Part shown: positions 32,636 through 43,786 of the stretch, piece by piece
Layout: each line of letters opens with the position of its first letter
Position numbering within the stretch: the stretch's first letter is position 1
Source of the DNA: Ophiobolus disseminans
Lineage: Eukaryota > Ascomycota > Dothideomycetes > Pleosporales > Phaeosphaeriaceae
Length of the DNA stretch: 64,000 nt
Assembly (NCBI GenBank): GCA_010093685.1
Contig: MU006230.1
Span: forward strand, 138,802 to 202,801
Direction: 5' to 3'
The notes under the pieces: generated by a model
The model's database searches: none
Told to the model about the DNA's origin: nothing
Seen by the model: the letters and a program-made list of their open reading frames with translations, nothing else
Position numbers and translations under genes: made by a program

Positions 32636-33376
32636 ATGGAGCAGCGACTTATTCTGAGCCTCTATATCAGCAACACCCATAGGGAAAAGCTCGCCTTCTG
32701 CCAGAAGCTCCGCAGCTTCTCCGCCTCGAAATCGGACGTGATTGAGACTTTGCACGCTTGCGCGGGCGACACCACATCCAATATGCACGTAAGTACCAGT
32801 CGGAACCTCAGGTGCATAGTGCGCAACTGTTCTGCACGGCGAGACATGCTCGCGCGAACAATTTGCGGGCTGCGGCATGCCTAAATATAGCTCTGGCAGT
32901 CACAACCAAGCAGACTCTTGCCTCCAGCAACACCACCTCGCACCGCAACTGGAGAAGTTCATTTACAGCCCTCCGGAAAAGAGCGGCGGCGGCGCCGGGC
33001 AGATAGCGCCATCAACGCTTCGCACGCAACGCGAGTCCGCCTCCTTCTCCGCGACCGCCAACGCGAATCGGACTTACAGTAGCATCGATAGCAAGGGTAA
33101 TAGTCACCGCGTTGCATCTTGTGCCGCGCCGCCCATCTGACAATCACGCAGGACAGCCCCTCCCGCGGCGTCGAGCGGAGCGTGTCCTGCTTCTAGGACA
33201 CCGAGCTGGACCGCCGACGATATTGCCACGGGAGAAGAGCAGCAACCCAGTCGAGCCACCCTCTGGCACCTCAGATCCACGGCCGTCAAATCCGCTCACG
33301 TACGTGGGCGCCTAACGCAGCGCATACTCTCTTTCAGAGTCTCAGATTCCAGGCCAGATCCAGGAGAGTGCTAGGT
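32636..33376 (+). CDS. Tentative multi-exon hypothetical gene
   Basis: The first exon 32636..32788 is convincing: MEQRLILSLYISNTHREKLA, a charged helix-like stretch, ending at a GTAAGT donor. A consistent continuation uses 32928..33097 (acceptor CCTCCAG; QLEKFIYSPPEKSGGGAG), 33153..33297 (donor GTAATA, acceptor ACGCAG; RRRAERVLLLGHRAGP) and a short last exon from about 33341 to a TAG at 33376. The first intron is long for this genome (139 nt). Downstream sequence near 33430 (EQAEHKEIAHLTLRIFDKW) could be a further exon under another model. No family recognised. Confidence 0.33.
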
Positions 33377-36320
33377 AGGACATCCAACTCAGTATTTACG
33401 GCAGCACATGCCTAACAGCTCCACAGATTGTCTTGCCTCGAACAAGCTGAGCACAAGGAAATCGCGCACCTCACGCTCCGCATTTTTGACAAGTGGGACA
33501 TGCGAAGACGGCAGCCGCCATCAACTGCTGGCACACCACCCAGGATGGCCTCGAGCTTTCGGCGACATCAACGGCACTGTCCAGAATCAAAGCGGCCGCC
33601 TTGCACACCAACAAGTTGCTAAGTTCCTTGAAGATCCAAAGCGCTCTGGTCGAGCAATAGTAGCAACAATATGACCGACACATCCGAATAGCGGCAAAGT
33701 AGCCTCTGAGACACCTTGTATACGTCCTCAGATTATCGCACAGTCGATCCATACGCACCTCGGTGCCGCGAAACTCCTTGTGTCGAGCACCCCCCTTCCA
33801 ACCGTCCGCGAGCCGATCTTCGATCGACCGACATGGTAATAATATACGAGGATGGATCAGATAACTTGGCGACAAGGTACGAGAGGGACGACACAGCTGA
33901 GAGATCTTGCGGAACAGCAACCCGCTAAGGAAAAGGACGAAGGAGATGACATACGTCGAATCGCGCCATGTACACCGGAGATGAGAGAAGACTAAACGAA
34001 GACTTGAGAGATGGACCACAGCCCTAGCCGCCTTGTCTCAGACGACCGTGTCCCGACCGTCAAATTCCGTGCCTCAAACCGAGACAGGAAGGTGCACCTG
34101 GGCATGCATCGAACCGCACCATCATCGGACGAGCCAATAATTGTGCGACCCGTACGAACGATCTCGTTCTCGGCTGAGTTGGTGACGACCATAGTCAGAT
34201 CAGGAAAGAGAGATCAGTGCCCAACATACTCACAGCGAGGGCGATGTGGCGGAACGACTATAAGAGAAAGGGATAGCCACGGCACCCCGAGCAACTAAGG
34301 AAATGACAAGGACGGGCGCATTGCCACCACAAGAGAGACAGAGATGTAGCCATGGGCTTTGATGAGAAATGACGACTTGGAAGAGGAACAACAGCCGGAA
34401 CAGTTTGTGCGAGGGGGCATCGCAGCCTCAGCACGCCGTATAGCTGGAAAGGAGATGGATATCAACAAGCCGAGGAAGTACGTAAAGAAAAGCGTTGGTA
34501 CGAGATGGGATGGCGGAAGTATGAGCTGCGAGACGCGGTCTAGCGTGGGCTCCTACCTCCGGCCTACCGACCAGGAAGGTGCGATTTGATATGCGCGCAC
34601 CACAACACCTCGAATTGCACGCCGCGATCGCCACAATTCGGCAAAGTCAGCCAGGTCTGCGATGCGACCTATATTCAGTCATAATGAAGCGCCTGTGTCT
34701 CCGTCGAAACACTGCCCGCCTATTGAGAGCTCGGCGTCACCAGCAGAGCTTTTCCCGATACTTAAGGGAGGGGATGCAATGCAGCTAAACCACCGTAAAG
34801 CTGCATGCCAGCTGTTGGTGTCACTGTGATGCCGGGTCTTGGGACAGCGCGGCGGCGTACTATAGGGATACCGGACGCCACTCAACCATATAAACCTTAC
34901 CACCAGCTGCACCGTGGCGAAAACTATACCGCGCATTCGGCGACGTGCCTCACCTACCCAACCCCAAGGCATACACCACCGTGTACCACGAGGCTGCTAC
35001 GATAACAAGTACGAGCGTCCAGTAGCTCAACTCCCAGCTAGGACGAGCAGTCCTGATAATGCCTGGGATACAGCTTCGAGCCAGACCATGGCCATAGACG
35101 GAAGCCTTCGACTCATCATCTGTGACCAAAGAATCGGCGAAACGCAGGACGTCGCAACACCTACGATGTTCGAACCCAAAGATCGCGAAACCACCATTGC
35201 TAGCATGCTAGTAGCGACGGATGAGAAAAGACCTTTACCTCCATAATGAGTGCAGCGTTGTCAGTATCGCCATGCCCACCGGCAAGGATATCTTGACACT
35301 TCGCTCAACAAGGAAGTCTCGATACATCCCAAAAGTCCAACACCTTGGACGTGGAATGAGGATCTGCATCTGCTTTGGCTTCTAATAACAAGGGCAAAAA
35401 GCTCGCAGCTTTTGTTAACTCACCAATATCGATCATAGCATAAGAGCTAGGACGTTAAGTGGACAGACCAACAGGAAAGGCGGAGAGGAGATACACCTGC
35501 GCCTCTTCCAATCTTGCCAGGGGGAGTCGCGCACCTGCCACAACGGAAGACTTGCATAAAAACTCAACATCATACTCCTTGTTGGTGGAAATAGTCTCGG
35601 TCACATCAAAGACTCGACTTACGTTTATCTCGCCGATGACCAGCTTCCCATAGTTGCAGCAGGACAAATTCGTTACCAATATCCCCTCAGGCCTCACACC
35701 AGCTGGAAGGAAGAGCACTCTGGGAGCAGGTGTACGAATCACGCCTCCGATAGCATGAACCGTAAACCGATCTCGATGCTGGATTCCGTTAGTGCAGCGG
35801 CAAAGGGCTTACCGACGCGGATTTTCTTTGATCCAACGGCAGTTTATCGTTTGGAGTGTTCTGGATGCCCTGTTGAATGTCTTCGCGACATCCCAGACTC
35901 TAGCAAATCGGCCCACCCCGCATAACCTCGGAACGATCAACGTTCTCAGTAGAGGAAGGCCTGATATCAGACTCGTGCGACACACCTGGCGTCACCAATA
36001 CGTCCAGGTTGTCATGACCATGCCGACCTTGAAGCGACTCTCCGAGGATTCTCCTCAGTGAGATTTGACGAATCAACCATAAGTTTGGATTGACGCCTTG
36101 ATTGATACCAGAGCAGCCCACCGAGTATTCTGGATTCGCTTTCTAATGCCGTCCATATCGAAACGGTACGCCAGTGCGTTGGACACCGCATCCGACATGC
36201 ACACACTCGCATTTTACCAATTCTTCGAATTTTTCGAGCAAATGAGACGACCTGCTACATTACCGGAAGCAGCCTTCTCTATCCCGTAAAAAGTTATAAG
36301 ATATACACCTTCGTGTCTCT
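33377..36320. other. Gene desert, middle part
   Basis: 2.9 kb without a supported gene. A - strand frame at 35742..35455 has protein-like text (GILVTNLSCCNYGKLVIGEI, then NKEYDVEFLCKSS) and may be a stray exon. A 182-aa - strand frame at 33471-34019 lacks protein character. No long repeat seen. Confidence 0.4.
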
Positions 36321-36469
36321 ACAGCTGCTCGACCTTTGAACGGAGAGAGCAAGGGGTAGGTTCAGCCTGCATGTGATACGTCGGGGAAGCTGACCTTGCC
36401 TAGTTTCAGAAAGTAAAAGCAGGCGGTGTAAGATATTCGATGAAACCATCATGTGGAATGTGATGCGGC

Positions 36470-37093
36470 GGCCGGCGGAAACAAAGCCTCACGAGACGGT
36501 GTACCCGAGCGACCAGACAATATCCATCAACCTCAAGGTCGTCATTCCCAGGCGGTTGTGATGGTGTACGTATCTACCACTTCTCCGATGTGGCACCTGC
36601 TGACATATTGTCTAGTTGCTCGACCAGAAAGGCTAGGTGTAAGTCCGGGCGCGCTGAGGTTTAGCGTCGATGCTGATCCTAACAATATTCCCGAGAAGGC
36701 ATGCGGTGTATGCACCCTTCTGTTCTTGACCTATTGTATACTGACCCATCATGTAGTTGCTCGACCAGGAAAGAGAGTAGGGCGTAAGCTGACTCAGGAC
36801 TGAGGAAATTGACTGAGCTGACTTTTGTAGTGCCAGAGAAAGCGGTTGGAGAGGAGGAAGAGAAGGTGGCAGAGACGAGAGTTCAGCTTCGGAGCCAACG
36901 AGACAAGAAGAGGTGTATACTTGGCCTGTCGTTCCAACTAATTTGGTGGCGCGAAGGAGGTTTGTCCAGGTAGGTGTCATCGCATTGCCGGTGTCAACGA
37001 CAGAAACTGACGTGATTCAGGTCCAGCGAATACCCTGTTCCCAGCTGCGGGCTTCATGAAGGAGAGCGCGTCGGTCGATTATCCTCTCCTTGA
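36470..37093 (+). CDS. 3' part of an intron-rich gene with repeated A-R-P exon modules
   Basis: Four consecutive introns of standard size can be placed: 36564..36615 (52), 36707..36756 (50), 36784..36830 (47) and 36970..37020 (51), each with an AG acceptor preceded by CTGAC. The first three are phase 1 and the last phase 2, and together they keep one open frame to the TGA at 37091. Exons read VARPERLGVSPGALRFSVD, then VARPGKRVG (27-nt exon), then LPEKAVGEEEEKVAETRV and SSEYPVPSCGLHEGERVG. Exon starts repeat the sequence TTGCTCGACC, and a related CTGCTCGACC follows an ACAG at 36320. The 5' end is not resolved. No family recognised. Confidence 0.42.
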
Positions 37094-39094
37094 CATCGGA
37101 TGAGCAAGACCGACGATGCCTCACAGCTTAGGTATATCGTTGATCATAGGCCGCAACAAGCTTCAAAAGCCGAAGCGTCAACCCACCTTGTATCGTCCCC
37201 TCCACCTGTGTCTCATGTATAGCAGCCGTCGAGTCGATCGTTGCGCGCGGGCTTTCCGAGTCCGAAGAGTTTGTTCGAAGGTGTGAGGTCTCTGCTGGTC
37301 GTTGTGCTAACTTCCTGTCGGCTGCGCAAAGTTAGCAATGGGCCTTCCCGTCGTCAATGTAGGACACCGCGATCATACTTACTAGGACAGGGCCTGCCCG
37401 CCGTCCTCACCCGCGGCCACCCCATGGCTGGGAGTTTCTCAGGACAGTCAGGCAAAGTATGTCGACACGCGCAATATATCGTCGGCGTGCAGTCGTCCTG
37501 AGGGAAGGTGAGACTACGAAACCAAATCGACCCCGCCGCCGTCGGGGATGTCGCCGCGAAGCTGCCAACTGCGCCTCCCTGTCGCAGCGGCCGCAATTGC
37601 TGTGAGATAGGAGACTGTCGATTGAGAGAGAATACCGCGCACCCATGCTACTCAGTCCCTTGTTGTGGGTGCCGGAGAAGTAAGGTCGAAGACGCTGATG
37701 GAGCGGCGGAGCTCCAGGCCGTCATTTGCGCAGCGGGTCGTAGCTGGGGTACTTCGTGTAGGCGAGAAGTCTCTTCTCTCTGCCAGTGAGAGGATACAGC
37801 TCGCTTTGGTTTCGGTACTGGGGTGAGCTAGGTGCGGTGGTGGTGGTGGGCGTGGGTGGGTGTTGGTGATGGAAGAGGAAGCGGCGGCTACCAACTTCGA
37901 AAAGCGCCGCACGGACCTTGGACAGCCGTCCCAAAGCTACACCACGACAACAAGGGGCTATCAATACTACTGCAAATTGGCGAGGGGGATCATGAGACCT
38001 GGAAGATGGCCCCCAGAAGTTACTACACTACCAACCCTCTGACGGGATCGATGGCGGCTGCGGAGGCTCAGAAGGTCCGGCGGAGCTTAGTTGATCCAGC
38101 TCCGCAGATCCCCGGACGACACAGCAACCAAAGTCTGGGACGGTCATGGCAACACGCTTCAAGATTTTCAACAGCTCTACGATGAACGGCAACCCCCTGG
38201 AATACTTCCGGTGATCTTGTCAAGCGATCGGGGCGAGACGATGATAGGAGAGCTCGAGGGGCTAGCATCGAGCAGATTGCGCCGAAAGAGAGATCACATT
38301 GGCAGCATTTGCGCTGCTTGATTTGAGCTTGAGAGGAGGCAGACCAAACGAGAGAAACAATCTCTAGGACGACCATAAAATTTGGGACTCAGCTAGCGCG
38401 ATTGTGGTTCCCGGCGCAACCACTTGTGTCTCACAAGCACATTACTGTTTTCTGAGATTCCAGGAACCTCTTCTACTCGACTGAACTCAACTCAACTCAA
38501 CACGACTCGTCAAAATTTCGCTCCAAGCCTCGCAGACTCAGCGTATACGCAGTTCGACAGTATGTCTGCGTTCACTCCGCGAACACCCCATTCAAAGACG
38601 AAGTACGTCTCAAACCCCGATGTGTGATGTGCCTATCCTCAAAGTCTGCACCCGCGACGCATGAGAAAATCTCGTGCGTTAACTTCATAGACCTTCAAAC
38701 AATACCGGGAGACCGATGGAGGCGAAGAATTCTGCAACGAAGATCACATACGATCGTTGTCGAGAAACTGCCGGGAATACGAGTATCAACGCTGACAGTC
38801 TACGAATACATCGAGTTCCAGATCGGCAACCTCGAATCACGATCATATTGGTGCCGTGAGATGTTCGGTACCATGGCCGTACGATAGGCAATACTTTAAA
38901 ACTCATGTATTGGACAAGAGATCAACATTCGCGAAGATCAATTTTTGAGGGAGTTCCCTGCCATTGAAGGTCCTCTATTATTTGAAGCAGTTAAGTCTAT
39001 GCGTGAAACCCTACTGAGCAACTTCTGGCTTGTCTATTCATGTTCCAATGCTTAGCAAAGCATCTCTACTTATCTCCTAGTTTGATTCTGCCGA
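37094..39094. other. Gene desert, last part
   Basis: 2.0 kb. It contains a short GGTGGT-rich stretch near 37830 and an open frame at 38565-38606 with a GTACGT donor (MSAFTPRTPHSKTK) whose continuation I could not establish. No gene accepted. Confidence 0.4.
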
Positions 39095-39981
39095 TTACTT
39101 CCATGTATCCGCAGGCTCCACTTCAAACTGCAACCCGTTGCCAGCCAAAATCTTTTTCAACTCGTCTTCCGTCAATGCTCCCTGCTCCAGCTGCTCATCT
39201 ACTATCTTGTACGCATCAGCGTGCCACATTTTTTCCTTGTGCTCATTCAGTCTACCAGCCCACTTCTCTTGGAGCCCAATCCAATTGTCGCGGACTCCGT
39301 TCATTGCGCTATAGAACTGATTGATAATTTCAAGATCGGCGTTGCTGAACGCTGAAGAGTGCCAGCGTTGAGGAACATTATTAAGCTTGGTTATGGCAAG
39401 CCGAGTAAGATCGTACACGTGCTTGATTGCGGTTCTCTCGTTCCATGTTCGAATGCCGGCAGAACCAATCGGTTTTACCAGAGGTAATCGCTCGCTGTGG
39501 CTCAGCATGACATTCCCGCCTGCTCCAAGATCACCGTGGTAAATTTCGCCTATGCTTTGGAGATACTGCTGAGCCTTCAAGACTTCTGTGAAGAGATGGA
39601 AGACAAGGAATGGTGGAAGTCCATCTGAAAATGTAGTCGTTCCACGCAGCTTTTCGACGCTGCAACCCGGAATCCAATCCATGGCGTAGTAGCTGATCGA
39701 TCACCAAGGCTACAGTCCTCGATATCGTGCACGAGAGCTACCGGGCATCTATCGCCCCCTTCCTGTTGGGCAACTTTGAGCTTGGGAACAACCGTCTCGA
39801 GGTGGCCGCGCTTTTCAGGTTTGATGATCTTGACGGCCACGCAGTTGTTCAGTATGTGACGCTTGCCTCGTTCGAGGGCAAGGAGAACCCAGCCGTCTTC
39901 ACCCCTTCCAAGAAACTTAATGAAGTGGTACTTGTCTTTTGCGGCCCGGGGGGCCAGGAGGTTGGTGAGGTCGGTGTCCAT
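39095..39981 (-). pseudogene. Kinase-fold paralogue 1, one frameshift
   Basis: From the ATG at 39981 (or 40044 upstream) the N-lobe reads FIKFLGRGEDGWVLLAL (glycine loop) and CVAVKIIKPEK (ATP-lysine). Near 39700 the family sequence moves one frame over with no room for an intron: before it VALVHDIEDCSLGDRS, after it MDWIPGCSVEKLRG. The C-lobe reads IGEIYHGDLGAGGNVML, so the catalytic-loop Asp and Asn survive but the Arg of HRD is Gly. The DFG region is replaced by VKPIGSAG. It ends LTEDELKKILAGNGLQ, a C-terminal motif shared with copies 2 and 3. Pseudogene or assembly error. Confidence 0.65.
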
Positions 39982-40614
39982 GGTGTCGATAGCAGTCAGT
40001 TCCCAGGAGCAGGTATGAAGCCTTTTGCAGCTCTTTGCTAACATGTTTGCTACTAGAACACAGGAGGTATTATCACGCGGTGAGTGCCCTTAAGCGGATT
40101 ATGATGTCAGATGACTAATGAAATGACCATGTGGGTGTCGTATTCGCGAGCCAGGAGAAAACACACGATGCCGACTAGCCTTGTTGACCATCCAGCATTG
40201 ATTGACAGCAAATTGGTGACATTGCAACAAGTCGACTCACATCAAGTAATCTAAGCTGTTCAGAATCTGCCGCAAAGCCTAGCATGACAAAGTTTACATA
40301 ACGCCTGACATCACTTACAAATGACCAAGGTGTCTCGGGCATACACACTACACTAGAGTAAACAGATGAGTCAAGTGAGCCGCTATAAATGAGAGTCAGC
40401 GTGATATACAATGCGGTAATTTGCGGCAGGTGTACCAGAAATGATGTCCCAGTTGATTGGTTGTCCCGTCCTTCACCTTGCAGTCCAAGCTCAACGAGCA
40501 TTCAAAACAAAACTTTTCTGCTGAAACTTTTTCTCCCTCACGACACACCTCTCACACATCCTCATCACATCAAAGCGAGAAAGCCAATCGCCATCACCAG
40601 AACTCTCTCCCCAT
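39982..40614. other. Intergenic region
   Basis: About 630 bp between the divergent kinase-like copy and the Cys-rich gene. 40510-40600 is CACACC- and CTC-rich like a fungal promoter. No repeat seen. Confidence 0.35.
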
Positions 40615-41059
40615 ATGGCGTCCACGGACCCCAACAACACGGCGGCGGCCAACGCAACCAAGAACAAGGCGGCGGCCAACACAAGCGACACCAAGACTGT
40701 CGCCGAGGGCATCTCCTCCTCGCCCTCCTCACCCTCCTCACTCTGTGGTGACTCGTCCACCCCCAAGCCGGAATCTGATTCTGGCTCCATGGACGTCTCG
40801 TTTGGCTCCTCCCCGGCGCCCTCCTTCCTCAAGTTCTGCCGCCGTCGGTCCCTCCCCGGAGCCATCGACGTCTGCGCCTGCGCCCGCGCCCGCCATCCCG
40901 CCTCCTCCTTGACCTCCGGCTGCTTTTGGGAGTTGGCCCTTGCCCAACTACACCTGCTGCAAGTGCTGGCGGTTTGTGGGGGACGCCGTCTTCTTCACCG
41001 GCTACGACTGCTGCGGCGCTTGCGGCCACGTCAGGTGCGGCGATTGCACCACGGGGTAG
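40615..41059 (+). CDS. Small Ser/Ala-rich protein with C-terminal Cys-rich (zinc-ribbon-like) module; frame join unresolved
   Basis: The ATG at 40615 begins a low-complexity domain (MASTDPNNTAAANATKNKAA, then SSSPSSPSS). About 100 codons on, the adjacent frame carries PLPNYTCCKCWRFVGDA and YDCCGACGHVRCGDC, eight or nine cysteines in CxxC pairs, ending at TAG 41057-41059. Joining them needs an intron of length 1 mod 3 ending at 40932. A possible one is 40833..40932, but its donor (GTTCTG) is poor. Either this weak intron or a frameshift is real. The Cys module resembles fungal RING/zinc-ribbon-like hypothetical proteins. Confidence 0.45.
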
Positions 41060-41303
41060 ATCTGCGGCCACGTTTGGTGCGAGACCTGCATGAGGGGATG
41101 AAGGAAGGGGGTATGGAGTGAGGGGTGATGAGCATCGGGTGGGAAGGGGCGTTTGGGCTCCAGTTAGTTAGTGGTGCCGGGCGGAGGAATGGCGAAAGCC
41201 ACATCAAATAAAAAGCTTTCTGGTCTTCAAGTCTGCTCATTGTGCTATATCATTGCTGTGTATATGTCTACAAACTCCTCTGGCTTACACTTCCCCCTCG
41301 ATC

Positions 41304-42206
41304 TCAAAAAATATAGAACGGCAGGCCACTCCTTGTCAAAACGTCTCTGATCTCCTCCAGAGAAACAGCCGGTGTAATCAACGTCTCATGCAGCTCTTTG
41401 CGAATGTTTTCGTCAAGTAGTTGCCCTCTCTAGTCTCTAAATGACGTGTACCGAGTAGCCGAGCACTCACGAAGTGTTTCCTTTCCGTCATACTTCCAGT
41501 TCGAAACCATCTTATAGAAATTGTCAACCTGTTCCAAAACATCTCGCTCGAACTTTCTCTTGCCATTTTCCCTGGGTCCCCGAAAATGATCTGGTACACG
41601 AGTTTTATCTGCTGTTAGCCTATTCGCCAGTCCGATGAAATCCTCCAAAATTGCTCGGTCCTGCGCCACTGTGTACGTCTTCAGCTCTTTGAAGTCGAGC
41701 AAAACAACATGTGCCGAACTCCAGATGTTGTCTGAGCGGAGCATAATGTTTTTCGCACTTTCTAGTCCAAGGTGACATAGCCCGCTTCCGCTGGGTCGAC
41801 TTTTAAATGACATGACTTGCTGGAGTATGCGTGCGACTAGATAGGGAGGGAAACCATTGGAATATCTGAAGTAGTTTGAGAGAAGGTGTTGTACAGTGTA
41901 GCCAGAGACGTAAGACATGGTGCATCAGGACATGTATGGATCATACTCGCGGGCCTGCGCCAGAAGATAATCGGGGCTCAGCTTCAGCTGAATGTTTTGA
42001 AGGTTCTGAATGATTGAGGGCGTTATGGGGCTGTTGTTTGGTATGATGGGTACCCAGAGCGCTCTGCAGCATAAGCGGTCGATGGGATTGCTTCTAAGGT
42101 AGACGAGGTGAAGCGTGCCTTGTACGCCCGTGGCAATTTGCTTGATATGTATGGATTGCAGCGCTGCGGATGCGGGGATCAAAGACGACATGCTGTAGAG
42201 TTGCAT
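41304..42206 (-). pseudogene. Kinase-fold paralogue 2, one premature stop
   Basis: Exons 42206..41471 and 41425..41304; the intron is 41470..41426 (GTGAGT...GAGAG). The frame is open for 286 codons except a TGA at codon 94 (41927..41925). Alignment with copy 3 puts this TGA on a Trp (copy 3 EEWYTMEHVRG; here S-stop-CTMSYVSG), so a single TGG to TGA change explains it. Degenerate kinase motifs: GLCHLGLESAKNIMLRSD for the catalytic loop and VVLLDFKELKTY for DFG. The C-terminus ENIRKELHETLITPA then SLEEIRDVLTRSG matches the other copies. Confidence 0.72.
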
Positions 42207-42541
42207 TCTCCAGGACAGCTTTCTCGTTGCCTTTTATACTTCAGCGGTAGCCGATGATTGGCCACAGTTTCGTGTCGACGTCAGATGCGGTCAGGTAGCA
42301 ATCGAGAGGTGAGCACATGATGGTTGTGAAGACACCGTGTCTCACATTCAACCAGTCTTGGAGGGTGTCGGTACAGCCTTTTCGCCTACCTGCCATTGTT
42401 TGGAGCGACCTGGAGGCTCTTATGTGTGTGATGACCTCAAGTTCAGCATTACTCTTCTCATTGTAATACTCCGGGCTATGCTAGTGCGTACTGTATGTCG
42501 CCCTTTGAGCCTGATATGGTGTCCGGCCTCCTTCCTCCTAC
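42207..42541. other. Spacer between kinase-like copies
   Basis: About 335 bp holding the promoter of copy 2 and the 3' UTR of copy 3. Nothing else is recognised. Confidence 0.4.
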
Positions 42542-43426
42542 TCAGTTGTTTGCTGTGTCCATCCGATCCCGGGTTATCGCGGATTCAATTTGGTAGTGGC
42601 CGACTACCTCCATCGCCAAGATTGTTCGCAGCTCTTCTTCCATCGCATCGTCCTTCAACGCCGCCGACACACTCACCATCTGCGGCGACAGTGCATTCCA
42701 CAGCTCCCTCAGCGTGCGGTATCTAAACTTCCCCAGGTACCTCTTGCCCGCTATCAGCTTGTAGAAGTGTTCAGCTTCCTCCAAGGCCTTTTCACCAAAC
42801 GGCTCGCCTCCGCTTCCGCGCCGGTACACATCAGCCACCTTTTTCTTCCCTCCCGTCATGAGCTTCGCCAGCGCCATGACCTGCTCCAATACGGTGATAT
42901 CTTGGCTTCTGTCGTACACTGCCACACCTTCAAAGCCGATCAATTTCACCTGGAAAAGGCTGGTCGATGCGCTGTTGTGAACCATGACGTTGTCTCCATC
43001 TTCTAGCTCGATGTGGCATAGCCCCTTCTCTTGTAGATGTAATAGGCCTCGTATAAGCGGTGTGAGTATGTCGAAGACGAGCCACGGCGGCAGTTGTGCG
43101 TTGTGATAGTGACCAAGGAGACGAGCGACGTTGCAGCCACGGACATGCTCCATGGTGTACCACTCTTCGTTTTCGTCGCATTCGTAGATGTAAGCGCAGA
43201 GGTGGCTGGGGTCCTGTTGGATAGCTTTGAGGTCTTTGATAGGGGCGGGATATATGAGGTCTTGGTTTGGTGTGGCGAGGACCTTGAACACTCTGCGGTT
43301 TGGGGATCCGATGGGTTGGCCTCGTAGATGCGCAAGAGTGACGGTGCCGTTGATCTCGCCGCCAATCTGCTCGACTGAGACGAAAAGTCTGTTCGCATTT
43401 GCTGGCATGGGAGGAGAGGCTACCAT
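42542..43426 (-). CDS. Pseudokinase-like protein, paralogue 3 (intact)
   Basis: Single exon, 294 aa, starting MVASPPMPANANRLF. It has a protein-kinase layout without the active residues. The hinge-like segment is EEWYTMEHVRGCNVARLLG (residues 88-106). The catalytic loop is GLCHIELEDGDNVMVHN (135-151), where HRD has become HIE and only the Asn remains. DFG has become GFE (KLIGFEGVAV). No clear glycine loop is seen. The C-terminal motif MEEELRTILAMEV is shared with copies 1 and 2. It is expected to bind a partner and not to phosphorylate. It heads a same-strand row of three copies. Confidence 0.7.
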   Translation of the reverse strand: MVASPPMPANANRLFVSVEQIGGEINGTVTLAHLRGQPIGSPNRRVFKVLATPNQDLIYPAPIKDLKAIQQDPSHLCAYIYECDENEEWYTMEHVRGCNVARLLGHYHNAQLPPWLVFDILTPLIRGLLHLQEKGLCHIELEDGDNVMVHNSASTSLFQVKLIGFEGVAVYDRSQDITVLEQVMALAKLMTGGKKKVADVYRRGSGGEPFGEKALEEAEHFYKLIAGKRYLGKFRYRTLRELWNALSPQMVSVSAALKDDAMEEELRTILAMEVVGHYQIESAITRDRMDTANN

Positions 43427-43786
43427 GGTTATGGACTGTGATCAATGTGGGTTTAGGTCTTTGGGGTCGAGGCTGAGTGTCTCAATGTGCACGTGGAAGG
43501 TTAATATTAAAGTGGAACCTTATAATTTGTGTGACAGGCTGGGAAGAGACAAACGCTGGTGAAAGCAAGCGTTGCGCCGCATGCTGCAACTCGTGGCCTA
43601 GCTCACACGAGCAATCAAAATACTATGTTGCCAATTCCTACTGCAGCTGATAGCGCCATCTTTGCGGGTCTTGTAACGTGTCGTAAAATCGAAGCTCGAC
43701 ACCGTGAGTGAGCCTGGTATTTTGATCCTCAATCCGCTTCTTTCAGTCGGTCTGTTCTCGCCAAGAACTGGAAGCATCCCTATCCC
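43427..43786. other. Intergenic region
   Basis: About 360 bp upstream of kinase-like copy 3 and downstream of the GFA gene. No element recognised. Confidence 0.35.

Noticed and set aside
33471..34019. 182-codon frame on the - strand in the desert
   Set aside because: Many Cys, Arg and Tyr in a pattern typical of chance frames; no splice or homology signs.
35160..35180. B-box-like GTTCGAACCC, possible tRNA
   Set aside because: No A-box, acceptor stem or anticodon arm can be folded around it.
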